Below are positions 56,289-64,000 of a stretch of 64,000 bases of DNA, piece after piece. The stretch is from NCBI GenBank assembly GCA_041402005.1, contig JAWKTB010000003.1, positions 186,001 through 250,000 of the forward strand, read 5' to 3'. The notes below the pieces were generated by a model. The model had not been told where the DNA came from. It searched no databases and saw nothing but the letters and a program-made list of their open reading frames with translations. Every line of letters starts with the position of its first letter. The stretch's first letter is position 1. A program made the translations under genes and the position numbers. This DNA comes from JAJRXR01 sp041402005. Its GTDB lineage: Bacteria > Planctomycetota > Phycisphaerae > Phycisphaerales > UBA1924.

Positions 56289-56654
56289 GTGTCGCGGGGG
56301 CCCGATAGCGCGTGCGTGGAAACGGACGCGCCCATCCCCTTCGGCGCCTTGGTCGAGCCCAAGGCGCCCTGGTCCGAACGCCGCCTGGAGACCCGTCAGC
56401 GGACGGGGGGCCAGGCGATCGTGACGATCCGGGAGGAGGGCGCCATGCCGATCCTGACGCCCGTCGAGCTGCTGGACACCTCGACGCACGGGCTGGGGAT
56501 CCGGTCTGAGAAGCCGGCGATGCCGGGGGCGAGGGTCAGGCTGTACTTCCACGGCGAGGTCATGCCGGGGCGCACGGGCGTGGTCGCCCGGTGCGACTGG
56601 GACGGCGAGGCCTGGCGACTTGGCGTGCGCTGCGACATGCGGATCGCGGCGTAA
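56289..56654 (+). CDS. PilZ-like domain protein
   Basis: About 121 residues. The pair RRLETRQRT and LDTSTHGLGIRS matches the RxxxR and [DN]xSxxG cyclic-di-GMP motifs of PilZ domains, so it probably binds the second messenger. Start GTG 56289; GTG 56316 is the alternative. It lies 15 bases after the DAHP synthase stop, possibly the same transcript. Confidence 0.7.
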   Translation: MSRGPDSACVETDAPIPFGALVEPKAPWSERRLETRQRTGGQAIVTIREEGAMPILTPVELLDTSTHGLGIRSEKPAMPGARVRLYFHGEVMPGRTGVVARCDWDGEAWRLGVRCDMRIAA

Positions 56655-56826
56655 CGCCGCTCCCTCCGCGCTCGACCGCGCTCGCCGCGACGTATCAGTT
56701 GGGTTGGCGCCAGAGCCGCTGGCAGCGTTGCGGTGGCCGACGCACCCCTCTACGTGGTATGCGGCCGAATCCACACAACCTTATGTCACAGATATCTCTC
56801 AATCGAAGGGCTGAGACTCATTCACC

Positions 56827-56855
56827 TTGACAGCAAGAGGGGACGGGGGAGTAGT
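56827..56855 (+). promoter_or_regulatory. Candidate promoter of the zinc-ribbon gene
   Basis: A perfect TTGACA (56827-56832) with a 17-base spacer to AGTAGT, 79 bases before the ATG at 56934. The -35 is exact but the -10 is weak. The whole 56655-56933 gap is visibly lower in GC than its surroundings and holds no other feature I can support. Confidence 0.35.
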
Positions 56856-56933
56856 CTGGTGGGAATGGCCGTGACCATGGAGGCCCTGCACCGAGTCGAA
56901 GTCTTGCACTTGGACTGTCGAAGGACCGTGTGA

Positions 56934-57290
56934 ATGAGGATCACGACGCGCTGCCTTGTCTATCAGATTGGGGCCTTTGTCTTTATTCCGCTTCCATTCT
57001 TCATCGTTGCCGTAGTCGCAAGATCAATCGGCATGAGGAATATGCCGGTTGTCCCGAGTATCGCTGCCTTTGCGGCGATCCTGCTGTTGTCGCTGACTCC
57101 CGACGTTCTACTCGTGATTTACTTGTTCAGGCTACGCGCCCGCGTCCGCCAAACGCGTGGCTATCTCTGCATCTGGTGTGGGCAGGATCTCTCGGCGCTT
57201 CCCGGTTGTTCCCGCTGTCCCGAGTGCGGGAGGGAGGTGCGCTGGAGTACGCTGCCGAGAGACTGGGCGTGGTTCTTGAGAGCGTCCTGA
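56934..57290 (+). CDS. Small zinc-ribbon membrane protein
   Basis: 118 residues. Two transmembrane helices (IGAFVFIPLPFFIVAVVA and LLLSLTPDVLLVIYLF), then a zinc ribbon CIWCGQDLSALPG-CSRCPECGRE, with two CxxC pairs. The reverse order (membrane then ribbon) and the same spacing relate it to the protein at 48920-49588. ATG 56934 has AAGGA eight bases ahead. Codon usage is more AT-rich than in neighbours. Function unknown. Confidence 0.65.
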   Translation: MRITTRCLVYQIGAFVFIPLPFFIVAVVARSIGMRNMPVVPSIAAFAAILLLSLTPDVLLVIYLFRLRARVRQTRGYLCIWCGQDLSALPGCSRCPECGREVRWSTLPRDWAWFLRAS

Positions 57291-57445
57291 AGCATGCGCC
57301 CTTTGACAAAGGCGGAGGGGTGAAGTTCTTGGGCGGCTTGCTGCCCGCTCTGGGCGTACCAGTGCAGCACGATTGTGCCCGAGGCGGCGAGTCGTGGCGC
57401 CCGGTTGGATGGCGTTGGGCGTGACTCGTTCGGGTTCCCGGGTGT

Positions 57446-58033
57446 TCAAGTCTCGAGGAGACGATTCCACGCGGCGCGGTAGCGCTGGGCCATCTGCTCG
57501 AGCGCGCTGGGGATCACGCGGATCTGCCCGACGACGGAGATGAAGTTCACGTCGCCCGCCCAGCGCGGGACGAGGTGGACGTGCAGGTGCCCCGGGACGC
57601 CGGCGCCCGCGGCGCGCCCCTGGTTGATCCCGATGTTGATGCCTTGGGGCTCGAGGGCCGCCTGCATCAGCTCGGCGGCGGTGTCCACGAGGCGCCACAG
57701 CGTCGCCCGCTGGGCCGGTTCATAGTCGAGCAGGGTGGGGCGACCCTCGCCCAGGGCGACGAGCAGGTGCCCGTTGGCGTAGGGGTAGGCGTTGAGGAGG
57801 ATCAAGCCCTCGGGGGTGCGGACGATGACGTGGTTCTTCTCGTCGTCGTGAGGGTCGAGCCAGTAGTCGGAGAGGAAGCACCCCGTCGGGCTGGCCTTGG
57901 CGGGGGGAGGCCCCTGCTCGTCGAGGCTCTCGAGGTAGCCAAGGCGCCAGGGGGCCCAGAGATTCGCGGGTGTGTTCTCGGGCCCGGGGTTCGGGGAGAG
58001 GGAGCTGGGTGGCTTTGGATCACGCGGGGCCAT
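57446..58033 (-). CDS. HIT family nucleotide hydrolase
   Basis: 195 residues. Histidine triad GHLHVHLVPRW near residue 150 (HxHxHxx) and the upstream ANLWAPWRLGYLE and VRTPEGLILLNAYPYANGHL place it in the bacterial AP4A-phosphorylase-like branch of HIT enzymes, which cleave dinucleoside polyphosphates or AMP conjugates. ATG 58033 keeps the conserved WAPWR; the leader before it is Pro-rich. Divergent from the CBS gene by 73 bases. Confidence 0.87.
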   Translation of the reverse strand: MAPRDPKPPSSLSPNPGPENTPANLWAPWRLGYLESLDEQGPPPAKASPTGCFLSDYWLDPHDDEKNHVIVRTPEGLILLNAYPYANGHLLVALGEGRPTLLDYEPAQRATLWRLVDTAAELMQAALEPQGINIGINQGRAAGAGVPGHLHVHLVPRWAGDVNFISVVGQIRVIPSALEQMAQRYRAAWNRLLET

Positions 58034-58106
58034 GGGCAGGCGAGTTTATGGGGGTCGGGCGCGGGCCGATATCCCTCTCGGCGGCACACTCGAGAAAGGG
58101 CGGTCG

Positions 58107-58553
58107 ATGAGCGGTGAGACGGTCTCGGGTCTGATGACGAGCAAGGTGCGGACGGTGGACATGGACCAGACGCTCGCGCACGTGCGAGAGATCTTCGCGC
58201 GGGTGTCGTTCCACCACCTGGTCGTGATCGACAACGAGAAGATCGTGGGGCTGATCTCGGACCGGGACCTGTTCCGGGCGGTGAGCCCGTTCGCGGGGAC
58301 GTCGGTGGAGCAGACGCGCGATGCGCACACGTTGCAGCAGAAGGTGCATCAGATCATGACGCGTCAGGTGATCACGTGCCGGGGCGAGACGCCGGCGTGG
58401 AAGGCGGGGCGTCTGATGCTCGAGAAGCGCGTGTCATGCCTGCCGGTCGTCGACCGGGAGGGGCAGTGCGTCGGCATCCTGACGCTGCGGGACATCGCCC
58501 GCTGGGCGATCGAGCGGATGAACGGCGGGGGCGCTACGACGCGGGCGGCGTGA
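58107..58553 (+). CDS. CBS domain-pair protein
   Basis: 148 residues forming one pair of CBS domains: VSGLMTSKVRTVDMDQTLA with HHLVVIDNEKIVGLISDRDL, and VHQIMTRQVITCRGETPAW with SCLPVVDREGQCVGILTLRD. CBS pairs bind adenosine nucleotides and regulate partners; free-standing ones act in trans. ATG 58107 has AAGGG seven bases ahead; the frame upstream is not conserved. Confidence 0.85.
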   Translation: MSGETVSGLMTSKVRTVDMDQTLAHVREIFARVSFHHLVVIDNEKIVGLISDRDLFRAVSPFAGTSVEQTRDAHTLQQKVHQIMTRQVITCRGETPAWKAGRLMLEKRVSCLPVVDREGQCVGILTLRDIARWAIERMNGGGATTRAA

Positions 58554-58660
58554 CGGGGCGACGCCTCGCCCGAGTGGAAACACCGGGGGCATCCTGAACT
58601 CTTTGGAGGGGTATCCTCCCTCCCCCGGGGCGCTTCGAGCCCGGTGGGCAGGAGACCCTC

Positions 58661-60148
58661 ATGTTCTCATCGATCTCTGTCGGCTCGCGCGGGGCGTCCA
58701 AGGCCCTCGTCGTCGGTCAGTTCAAGGGCCAGAAGCTCGACGCGGCGACGCTCAAGCTCGACCCCGACGGCTCGGTCGAGGCCGCGAGCACGCGGAGCGA
58801 GGCGACGGGCGAGCTCGGCTCGGGCGTCAGCGCGTACCCCTCCAAGGGCTACGAGCGTGTCCTCGTCGTCGGGCTCGGCGACAAGGAGACGTTCAAGACG
58901 GGCGACCTGCGCCTCGCAGCGGGCGCGGTTGGACGCGCGCTCGCGTCGGCGAAGATCCCGTCGGCCAAGGTCGCGCTCGGGGGCGCGCTCGGATCGCTCT
59001 CGCGCAAGGTTGATGAGGAGCGAGCCGGGCAGGACTTCGGCGAGGGGCTCGGGCTCATCGGCTGGGTCTGCGACGAGTTCAAGGGGACCGCCGCCAACGG
59101 GAAGGACCGGGGCAAGCTGACGGTCGCCTCGGACGACCGCGACTTCGCGGCGGGGCTCAAGCGCGGACTCGGGCTCGCGGTGTCGGCCAACCTCACGCGC
59201 ACACTCAGCCAGACGCCCCCCAACATCGCGACGACGACGTACATGGCCCAGCAGTGCCAGAAGCTCGCGAGGCAGTTCGACACGCTGAGCTGCCGGGTGC
59301 TCAAGGGCGAGCAGCTCGTCAAGGAAGGGCTCCAGGGCCTCATCAACGTGGGCAAGGCGAGCGTGTACCCGCCTTGTCTGATCCGCCTCGAGTACACGCC
59401 CTCGGGCGGCGCGAAGGGCGCCCCGGCGGTGCTCATCGGCAAGACGATGACGTACGACTCGGGCGGGCTGTCGATCAAGCCGGCCCCGAGCATGAAGGGG
59501 ATGAAGCGCGACAAGGACGGCGGGTGCGCCGTCATCGGCGCGATGCACGCGATCGCCAGCGTCGTCAAGCCCAAGCGAAAGGTCGTCGCCCTGCTCGCGT
59601 GCGCCGAGAACTCGATCTCGGACGACGCCTACCGCCCGGACGACGTGATCACGTTCCGCAACGGCGTGACGGTGGAGGTGACCAACACGGACGCCGAGGG
59701 GCGCCTGGTGCTGGCCGACGCGCTGTGCTGGGCGTGCGACAAGGAGAAGCCCGGGTACATCGTCGACATGGCGACGCTGACGGGGGGCGTGGTGATCGCG
59801 CTGGGCTCGACATACTCCGGGCTCTGGTGCGACGACGACGACCTGCGGGGTCAGATCGAGGCGGCGAGCGAGCGGTCGGGCGAGCGGGTGTGGCGTCTGC
59901 CCCACCACCAGGAATACAAGGACATGATGAAGTCGCCGATCGCGGACATCGTGAACTCGGCGCCGGTCAGGGAGGCGCACCCGATCCAGGGGGCGGCGTT
60001 CCTGAGCTACTTCGTGAAGGAAGGCATCCCGTGGGCGCACATCGACATCGCGGGCGTGCACGCGTCGGAGAAGGACAAGGGGCCGATCGTCAGCGGGCCG
60101 ACGGGGTTCGGGGCGAGGTTGCTGGCGGAGCTGCTGGCGGGCGGGTGA
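58661..60148 (+). CDS. pepA: Cytosolic leucyl aminopeptidase (M17)
   Basis: Dinuclear-metal peptidase of family M17, releasing N-terminal residues from peptides. Catalytic features: GKTMTYDSGGLSIKPAPSMK with the metal-binding Asp, KRDKDGGCAVIGAMHAI, and the family signature NTDAEGRLVLADAL. 495 residues, about the normal length. ATG 58661 follows a GGGCAGGAGA ribosome site. Some relatives also bind DNA, but nothing here shows that. Confidence 0.92.
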   Translation: MFSSISVGSRGASKALVVGQFKGQKLDAATLKLDPDGSVEAASTRSEATGELGSGVSAYPSKGYERVLVVGLGDKETFKTGDLRLAAGAVGRALASAKIPSAKVALGGALGSLSRKVDEERAGQDFGEGLGLIGWVCDEFKGTAANGKDRGKLTVASDDRDFAAGLKRGLGLAVSANLTRTLSQTPPNIATTTYMAQQCQKLARQFDTLSCRVLKGEQLVKEGLQGLINVGKASVYPPCLIRLEYTPSGGAKGAPAVLIGKTMTYDSGGLSIKPAPSMKGMKRDKDGGCAVIGAMHAIASVVKPKRKVVALLACAENSISDDAYRPDDVITFRNGVTVEVTNTDAEGRLVLADALCWACDKEKPGYIVDMATLTGGVVIALGSTYSGLWCDDDDLRGQIEAASERSGERVWRLPHHQEYKDMMKSPIADIVNSAPVREAHPIQGAAFLSYFVKEGIPWAHIDIAGVHASEKDKGPIVSGPTGFGARLLAELLAGG

Positions 60149-60270
60149 GGTTCCTTCGAGCCCGGAGCGTGAGCGACGGGTTTCGCGGCCCGGTCGAGGC
60201 GTGAACGGGAGAAACCCGTCATTGACGCCCCGGGCTCTATAGTCATGCCCGCCAGACGCAGGAGGCCGCC

Positions 60271-61560
60271 GTGCCGTACACCCTCCGCCCCGAGCAGGGG
60301 CTCACGCCAGACGCCGACACGACCGAGTACCTGTCGAGCCACGTCGACACGGGCGACCGGTGGGTGCTCAACTTCGGCCCCCAGCACCCGGCGACGCACA
60401 CGACGCTCCGCCTCGTCCTCGAACTCGACGGCGAGCGCATCGCCCGGTGCACGCCCCACATCGGGTACCTGCACTCGGGCTTCGAGAAGCTCGGCGAGCA
60501 CCTGGACTACAACCAGTACGTCACCATCGTCAGCCGCATGAACTACCTGAGCCCGGTGTCCAACGACATCGCGTGGCACGGGGCGGTCGAGCGGCTGTTC
60601 GGGATCGACATCACGCCCCGGTGCAAGGTGCTGCGGACGATCATGGCCGAGCTCGGCAGGATCCAGGACCACCTGCTGTGCATCGGCGCGGCGGGTCTGG
60701 ACCTGGGCGCGTTCACCGCCTTCCTCTACGGCTTCAACCCGCGCGAGAAGATCTACGACCTGTGCGACTACATCTCGGGCCAGCGCTTCCACCCCGATTG
60801 GACCCGCGTCGGCGGCCTCATGCAGGACCTGCCCGACGAGGAGACCTTCAAGCGCATGGTCAAGTCGTTCATTCACGACGACCTGCCCCAGGCGATCAAG
60901 GACATCGAGGGCCTGCTCAACCGCAACCGGATCTTCTGGGACCGGACGCGGGGGATCGGCGTGCTGACGCGCGACGACGCGGTCGCGTGGAGCGCCTCGG
61001 GCCCGATCGCGCGGGCGTCGGGCGTGGTGCGCGACCTGCGCAAGGACGAGCCGTATCTGTGTTATGCCGACAACTGGGACGGCGAGGGCGCCGAGGCGGT
61101 CAAGTTCTCCGTGCCCGTCTGCGAGGAGGGGGACGTCTACGCCCGCTTCATCGTGCGGCTCGAAGAGGTCAAGCAGTCGATCGGGATCATCGACCAGCTC
61201 ATCGACCACATCCCCGGGGGGCCGGTGGACGTGTTCGCCGACTCGAAGATGGTCAAGCCGGCCAAGAGCCAGGTGTACGGGTCCATTGAAGGCCTGATCC
61301 AGCACTTCGAGCTGATCATGAGCAACCGCGGGTGGACGCCGCCGATCGCGGAGGTGTACGCGGCGCAGGAGACGGCCAACGGGGAGCTGGGGTACTACCT
61401 GGTGTCGGACGGGTCGCCGCGGGCGTGGCGGGCGAGCACGAGGCCGCCGAGCTTTATCAACTACTCGCTGATGCCCATGCTGATCGAGGGGCACATGCTG
61501 GCGGACGTGGTGGCGGTGCTGGGGAGCCTGAACATCGTGGCGGCGGAGTTGGATCGGTAG
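60271..61560 (+). CDS. nuoD: NADH dehydrogenase subunit D
   Basis: 49-kDa-type subunit of respiratory complex I. Seen: NFGPQHPATHTTLRLVLELD, HIGYLHSGFEKLGEH, RMNYLSPVSNDIAWH, DLPQAIKDIEGLL and GPVDVFADSKMVKPA. 429 residues, D alone, not a fused NuoCD. GTG 60271 has AGGAGG seven bases ahead. No other nuo gene is in the window, so the complex I genes are scattered or lie elsewhere; this one appears monocistronic apart from a possible short downstream peptide. Confidence 0.92.
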   Translation: MPYTLRPEQGLTPDADTTEYLSSHVDTGDRWVLNFGPQHPATHTTLRLVLELDGERIARCTPHIGYLHSGFEKLGEHLDYNQYVTIVSRMNYLSPVSNDIAWHGAVERLFGIDITPRCKVLRTIMAELGRIQDHLLCIGAAGLDLGAFTAFLYGFNPREKIYDLCDYISGQRFHPDWTRVGGLMQDLPDEETFKRMVKSFIHDDLPQAIKDIEGLLNRNRIFWDRTRGIGVLTRDDAVAWSASGPIARASGVVRDLRKDEPYLCYADNWDGEGAEAVKFSVPVCEEGDVYARFIVRLEEVKQSIGIIDQLIDHIPGGPVDVFADSKMVKPAKSQVYGSIEGLIQHFELIMSNRGWTPPIAEVYAAQETANGELGYYLVSDGSPRAWRASTRPPSFINYSLMPMLIEGHMLADVVAVLGSLNIVAAELDR

Positions 61561-61569
61561 GGGCCACTG

Positions 61570-61701
61570 ATGCTCGAGCCGCATGACTCGGGGAGGTCTC
61601 GGCGAGACACGATTGCCGGAGTACTCATGCTCGTTGCGTTGGTGCTGATGATCTTGCTCGTGCTCTTTGGGAACACGAAATCTGGCTTCGTGTTGCCCTA
61701 G
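61570..61701 (+). CDS. Possible 43-residue single-helix membrane peptide
   Basis: Starts at ATG 61570, nine bases after the nuoD stop, with AGGGG seven bases ahead. A basic N-terminal half (SGRSRRDT) precedes one clear transmembrane helix (GVLMLVALVLMILLVLF) and a short polar tail. The position suggests a small accessory peptide translated with nuoD, but short frames like this can arise by chance and I know no homologue. Confidence 0.4.
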   Translation: MLEPHDSGRSRRDTIAGVLMLVALVLMILLVLFGNTKSGFVLP

Positions 61702-61739
61702 GCCAACGGCCACCCCGGTTCGTCGGTTGGCGGCGACCA

Positions 61740-62669
61740 CTATGCAAGTGGCAGCCCCGATCCCACGCCCGTCTCCTCGTCGTGGAGCTTGAGCAGCAGC
61801 CCGGCCGTCGGGTCGGGGGCGGCGTTCGTGCCGAACTGGTCGAGCAGCTCGCAGACGGCGTGCCCGCGGCTGGCGCTGGCGTACGCGTCGAGCCAGCGGC
61901 TCGTCCGGTCGTCGGCGATCGTCTCGTAGTTGATCTTGGGGAGGAGCTTGTCGAATCCCTGCAGACGCCAGGGCTTGGGCGTGAGGCGGGCGCGGAACGA
62001 CGCCTGCACTCGGCAGAGCGCGACGTACGCGGGGTCCGAGCCGAAGCGGAGCATGAGCTCCCGCGTCTCGTCGGCGGCCGGGTCCATCGGGGGGTTGACG
62101 AGCAGGAGGCGCAGGCCCGCGGCGGTGCGGTAGAGACGCGCGGCTCGCCCGGACGACTGGCCCACCCAGCCGCGCACGCCCTGGGCGACGGCGTCGCGCA
62201 CCTGCTCGGGCGAGGCCTCGGGCGGACCGGAGAGCGCGTCCTTCAGGCGCCCGAGCAGGCCGGGGCGCTTGACGGGCGTGATGGGGGCCGCGGGGTTAAG
62301 CAACTGCATCACGCGCTCCGGGTTCTCGTTGGTGTCCACGTCGATGAAGGCGAGTGAGGCGGTGTTGAGGACGCGGGCGCCGTAGCGGTTGATGGTGATC
62401 GCGCCGGCGCGGGCGCCCTGCTCGTCGAGCGCTTCGTCGAGCATCGGCTCGGGGTTGGCGCCTCGGAGATACGAGTAGTTCCCGGGCTCGCTCGGCGAGC
62501 GCTCGCGGGCGAGGACGCGGTCCCAGTCGACGGCCTCGGCGCGGCGCTGGGCCTCGGCTCGTGCCGCGGCTTCGCTCTCGTCGGACCCGCCCCAGACGCG
62601 GGTGCTGATGCGACGACGACCCGATCCTTTCTGAATCTGCACGGATGCCCAGTACCGCCGAACCTGCAT
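61740..62669 (-). CDS. Hypothetical protein
   Basis: 309 residues, not recognised, soluble. N-terminus MQVRRYWASVQIQKGSGRRR, a charged middle, a segment IDVDTNENPERVMQLL, an Arg-rich GRAARLYRTAAGLRLLLVN and a helical C-terminus. GGGAGG precedes the ATG. It is 40 bases downstream of the serine-protease-like gene on the same strand. No catalytic motif can be assigned. Confidence 0.65.
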   Translation of the reverse strand: MQVRRYWASVQIQKGSGRRRISTRVWGGSDESEAAARAEAQRRAEAVDWDRVLARERSPSEPGNYSYLRGANPEPMLDEALDEQGARAGAITINRYGARVLNTASLAFIDVDTNENPERVMQLLNPAAPITPVKRPGLLGRLKDALSGPPEASPEQVRDAVAQGVRGWVGQSSGRAARLYRTAAGLRLLLVNPPMDPAADETRELMLRFGSDPAYVALCRVQASFRARLTPKPWRLQGFDKLLPKINYETIADDRTSRWLDAYASASRGHAVCELLDQFGTNAAPDPTAGLLLKLHDEETGVGSGLPLA

Positions 62670-62709
62670 CGAGGGCCCTCCCGGGTCGTTCGCTCGCAGG
62701 GTGGTCCCG

Positions 62710-63480
62710 CTACGGCGCGTCGGCCCCCCGCGCGTACGCCACCACCTCCGGCGTCAACCGCCTCGCCACGACCCACCACTTCCCCTCGCGCTGGATGGCC
62801 ATGATGTTGAGCCCGATCACGCGAAGCTCGCCCTCCACGTCGGCGTAGACCGGGCCGCCTGAAAAACCATGCGGCGCGAAGTCGTGCGGCCAGCGCATCC
62901 AGACGAACGTCTCGCGGTCGGTTTCGCCCCGGGGCGGCCCGCTGGCGATGAGGCGGAAGACGCGCACCTCGCCGCTCTCGTCGTACTCCTTGAAATCGGG
63001 CGCGAGCAGGCCCAGCGTGTACACCACCTCGCCGGGCTTGGGGCGATGCTCGGCGTCGAGCGTCATGGCGCAGTCGCCGACGGGGTTGTCGCCCTCGCCG
63101 ACGACGCGGAGGACGGCCCAGTCGTCGTCGGGGTCGCGGTCCTTGTCGAGGGCGCCGGACTTGGCGTCGATCTGGAGTTCGAGGGGCGAGTCCACGCCCG
63201 CGACGCGGAAGGTGATCTTGGCGCCGTCGGGCGCGTCCTCGAGGCAGTGGCCCGCGGTCAGGCCCCACGTCGGCGTCGGGAAGAAGATGCTCCCCTCCGA
63301 GGTGGCGGACTTGATCGGGTAGATGCAGGCGCCGACGGCTTCGAGGCGGTCGAGCTCGGCCTGGGTCGGCGTGGAGGAGATGGGCTCCGGCTCGTCCCGA
63401 GCACAGGCGCCAAGGAGGAGCGAGAGCATGACTGGCGCCGAGAGAATCGCACGCCCGTGACGGGTTCGCTTGCGTTTCAT
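62710..63480 (-). CDS. Trypsin-like serine protease lipoprotein
   Basis: 256 residues. Lipobox in VMLSLLLGAC, so membrane-anchored. A trypsin-fold triad is visible: WGLTAGHCLED (His), DPDDDWAVLRVV (Asp) and APHGFSGGPVYAD (Ser). An acidic linker follows the Cys. The next gene upstream (63555-64000) is a paralogue, so the locus carries a tandem protease pair. Substrate unknown. Confidence 0.78.
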   Translation of the reverse strand: MKRKRTRHGRAILSAPVMLSLLLGACARDEPEPISSTPTQAELDRLEAVGACIYPIKSATSEGSIFFPTPTWGLTAGHCLEDAPDGAKITFRVAGVDSPLELQIDAKSGALDKDRDPDDDWAVLRVVGEGDNPVGDCAMTLDAEHRPKPGEVVYTLGLLAPDFKEYDESGEVRVFRLIASGPPRGETDRETFVWMRWPHDFAPHGFSGGPVYADVEGELRVIGLNIMAIQREGKWWVVARRLTPEVVAYARGADAP

Positions 63481-63554
63481 GGGATCACCCCGAGCTCAGC
63501 ATATCCGCGCGGGCGCCGGCATCCGAGGACACGTGCGAGACGATCCCCGGCGGC

Positions 63555-64000
63555 TCACTCGCTCCCGGCGGAGTGGTCCTCGGCGAACCGGACCATCTCG
63601 TCGCTGATCCGCCTGGCCACGAGCCACCAGGTCCAGCCGCGGTAGTAGACGTGGATGATGACGCCGACGGCGACGAGTTCGCCGTCCGCGTCCTCGGCGA
63701 AGAGGGGCCCGCCCGAGAAGCCGTGGGGCGCGAAGCGGTAGGGCCAGCGCATCCAGATGAGGTCGGGCGAGTGGTCCTGCGAGAGGGGGGCGTGGGTGAC
63801 GCGCAGGCGCATGGCCCGCCCGCGTCGCTCGTCGCCCTGCTCGTCGAAGCCGGAGAGGCCGACGGCGAAGACGTCCTGGCCGGGCGTGGGCGCGAGGCTC
63901 GGATTGATCGGCGTGTGGAGGAAGGGGATGTCCGATGACGCGTGTCGGTACAGGACCGCCCAGTCATCGACGCCCAAGCGGTCGGGGTTCTCCGCGCCCG
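63555..64000 (-). CDS. Trypsin-like protease paralogue, N-terminus beyond the window
   Basis: The visible 148 residues contain GVDDWAVLYRH (Asp of the triad), APHGFSGGPLFAED (Ser) and a TWWLVARRISDEMV end that mirrors the WWVVARRLTPEVV end of the downstream paralogue. The frame is open to base 64000, so the His-bearing N-terminal half lies outside. Same strand as 62710-63480, with a 75-base gap. Confidence 0.75.
   Translation of the reverse strand, partial: GAENPDRLGVDDWAVLYRHASSDIPFLHTPINPSLAPTPGQDVFAVGLSGFDEQGDERRGRAMRLRVTHAPLSQDHSPDLIWMRWPYRFAPHGFSGGPLFAEDADGELVAVGVIIHVYYRGWTWWLVARRISDEMVRFAEDHSAGSE

Noticed and set aside
56733..56933. 66-residue plus-strand frame ending one base before the zinc-ribbon gene
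   Set aside because: No ribosome site or recognisable feature, and it spans a likely promoter; treated as chance.

Overview
The window looks like a chromosomal segment of a high-GC planctomycete, most likely from the Phycisphaerae/Phycisphaerales. The evidence is the set of lineage-typical protein types: a secreted cupredoxin ending in a VPAPGA...RRRRR PEP-CTERM-like tail, a 'GC-type' dockerin-like tail and an ordinary dockerin-like tail on two exported proteins, membrane proteins carrying a CxxC-CPECG zinc ribbon, a DUF5658 protein, a very Lys/Arg-rich histone-like protein and a giant PQQ-propeller protein. FlgM shows that the cell is, or descends from, a flagellated organism. No rRNA, tRNA, CRISPR array, integrase or transposase was seen. 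Long antisense ORFs are common because of the high GC and were discarded.

Layout. 1-4626 (minus strand): clpC (truncated by the window edge and frame-shifted), an unrecognised lipoprotein, holA and a plastocyanin-like protein. 4820-9830 (plus): a SpoIIE-type phosphatase, an FHA-GAF histidine kinase, a sulfotransferase, a 119-bp palindromic repeat and dinB. 9844-13637: pirin, an RMD1/DUF155-like membrane protein, a 4-TM protein and a B12-binding radical SAM enzyme. 13726-17854 (minus): a MerR regulator with a textbook MerR-type promoter, a coupled 27-residue Cys-rich peptide missed by ORF finding, a CHASE hybrid kinase and sucD. 17900-20240 is a lower-GC island with a 61-aa protein converging on a 640-aa protein with a nitrilase-like Glu-Lys-Cys triad. 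20340-31323: an adenylate-kinase-like fusion, a GC-dockerin protein, a polytopic membrane protein, DUF4870, lptB, a LEA14-like lipoprotein, DUF5658 and the 1402-aa PQQ protein. 31492-34609: a badly frame-disrupted nif3, a frame-shifted ispE and a ROK kinase.

34686-43780 is the most coherent functional block. It holds flgM and a SPOR-like lipoprotein, then a DUF115 (motility accessory factor-like)/nucleotidyltransferase/degenerate radical-SAM fusion followed by neuA, neuB and neuC. The most economical reading is nonulosonic (sialic/legionaminic-type) acid synthesis, CMP activation and transfer, possibly onto flagellin. 44017-54613: HDOD protein, dockerin-like secreted protein, surE, TPR-sulfotransferase, zinc-ribbon membrane protein, a degenerate metallo-beta-lactamase, an orphan terminator in a 505-bp gap, a PHP-glycosyltransferase fusion and the histone-like protein. 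54849-64000: class II DAHP synthase, PilZ, zinc-ribbon membrane protein, HIT hydrolase, CBS pair, leucyl aminopeptidase, nuoD, a possible 43-aa membrane peptide, an unknown protein and two tandem trypsin-like proteins, the last cut by the window edge.

Two families of interspersed inverted repeats each occur twice. Four conserved genes (clpC, nif3, ispE and the DUF115 fusion) carry internal frame shifts. Either the assembly contains indel errors or these loci are decaying; the clustering in 32200-32820 and the compensating pair near 39840-39933 make sequence error the first thing to test.
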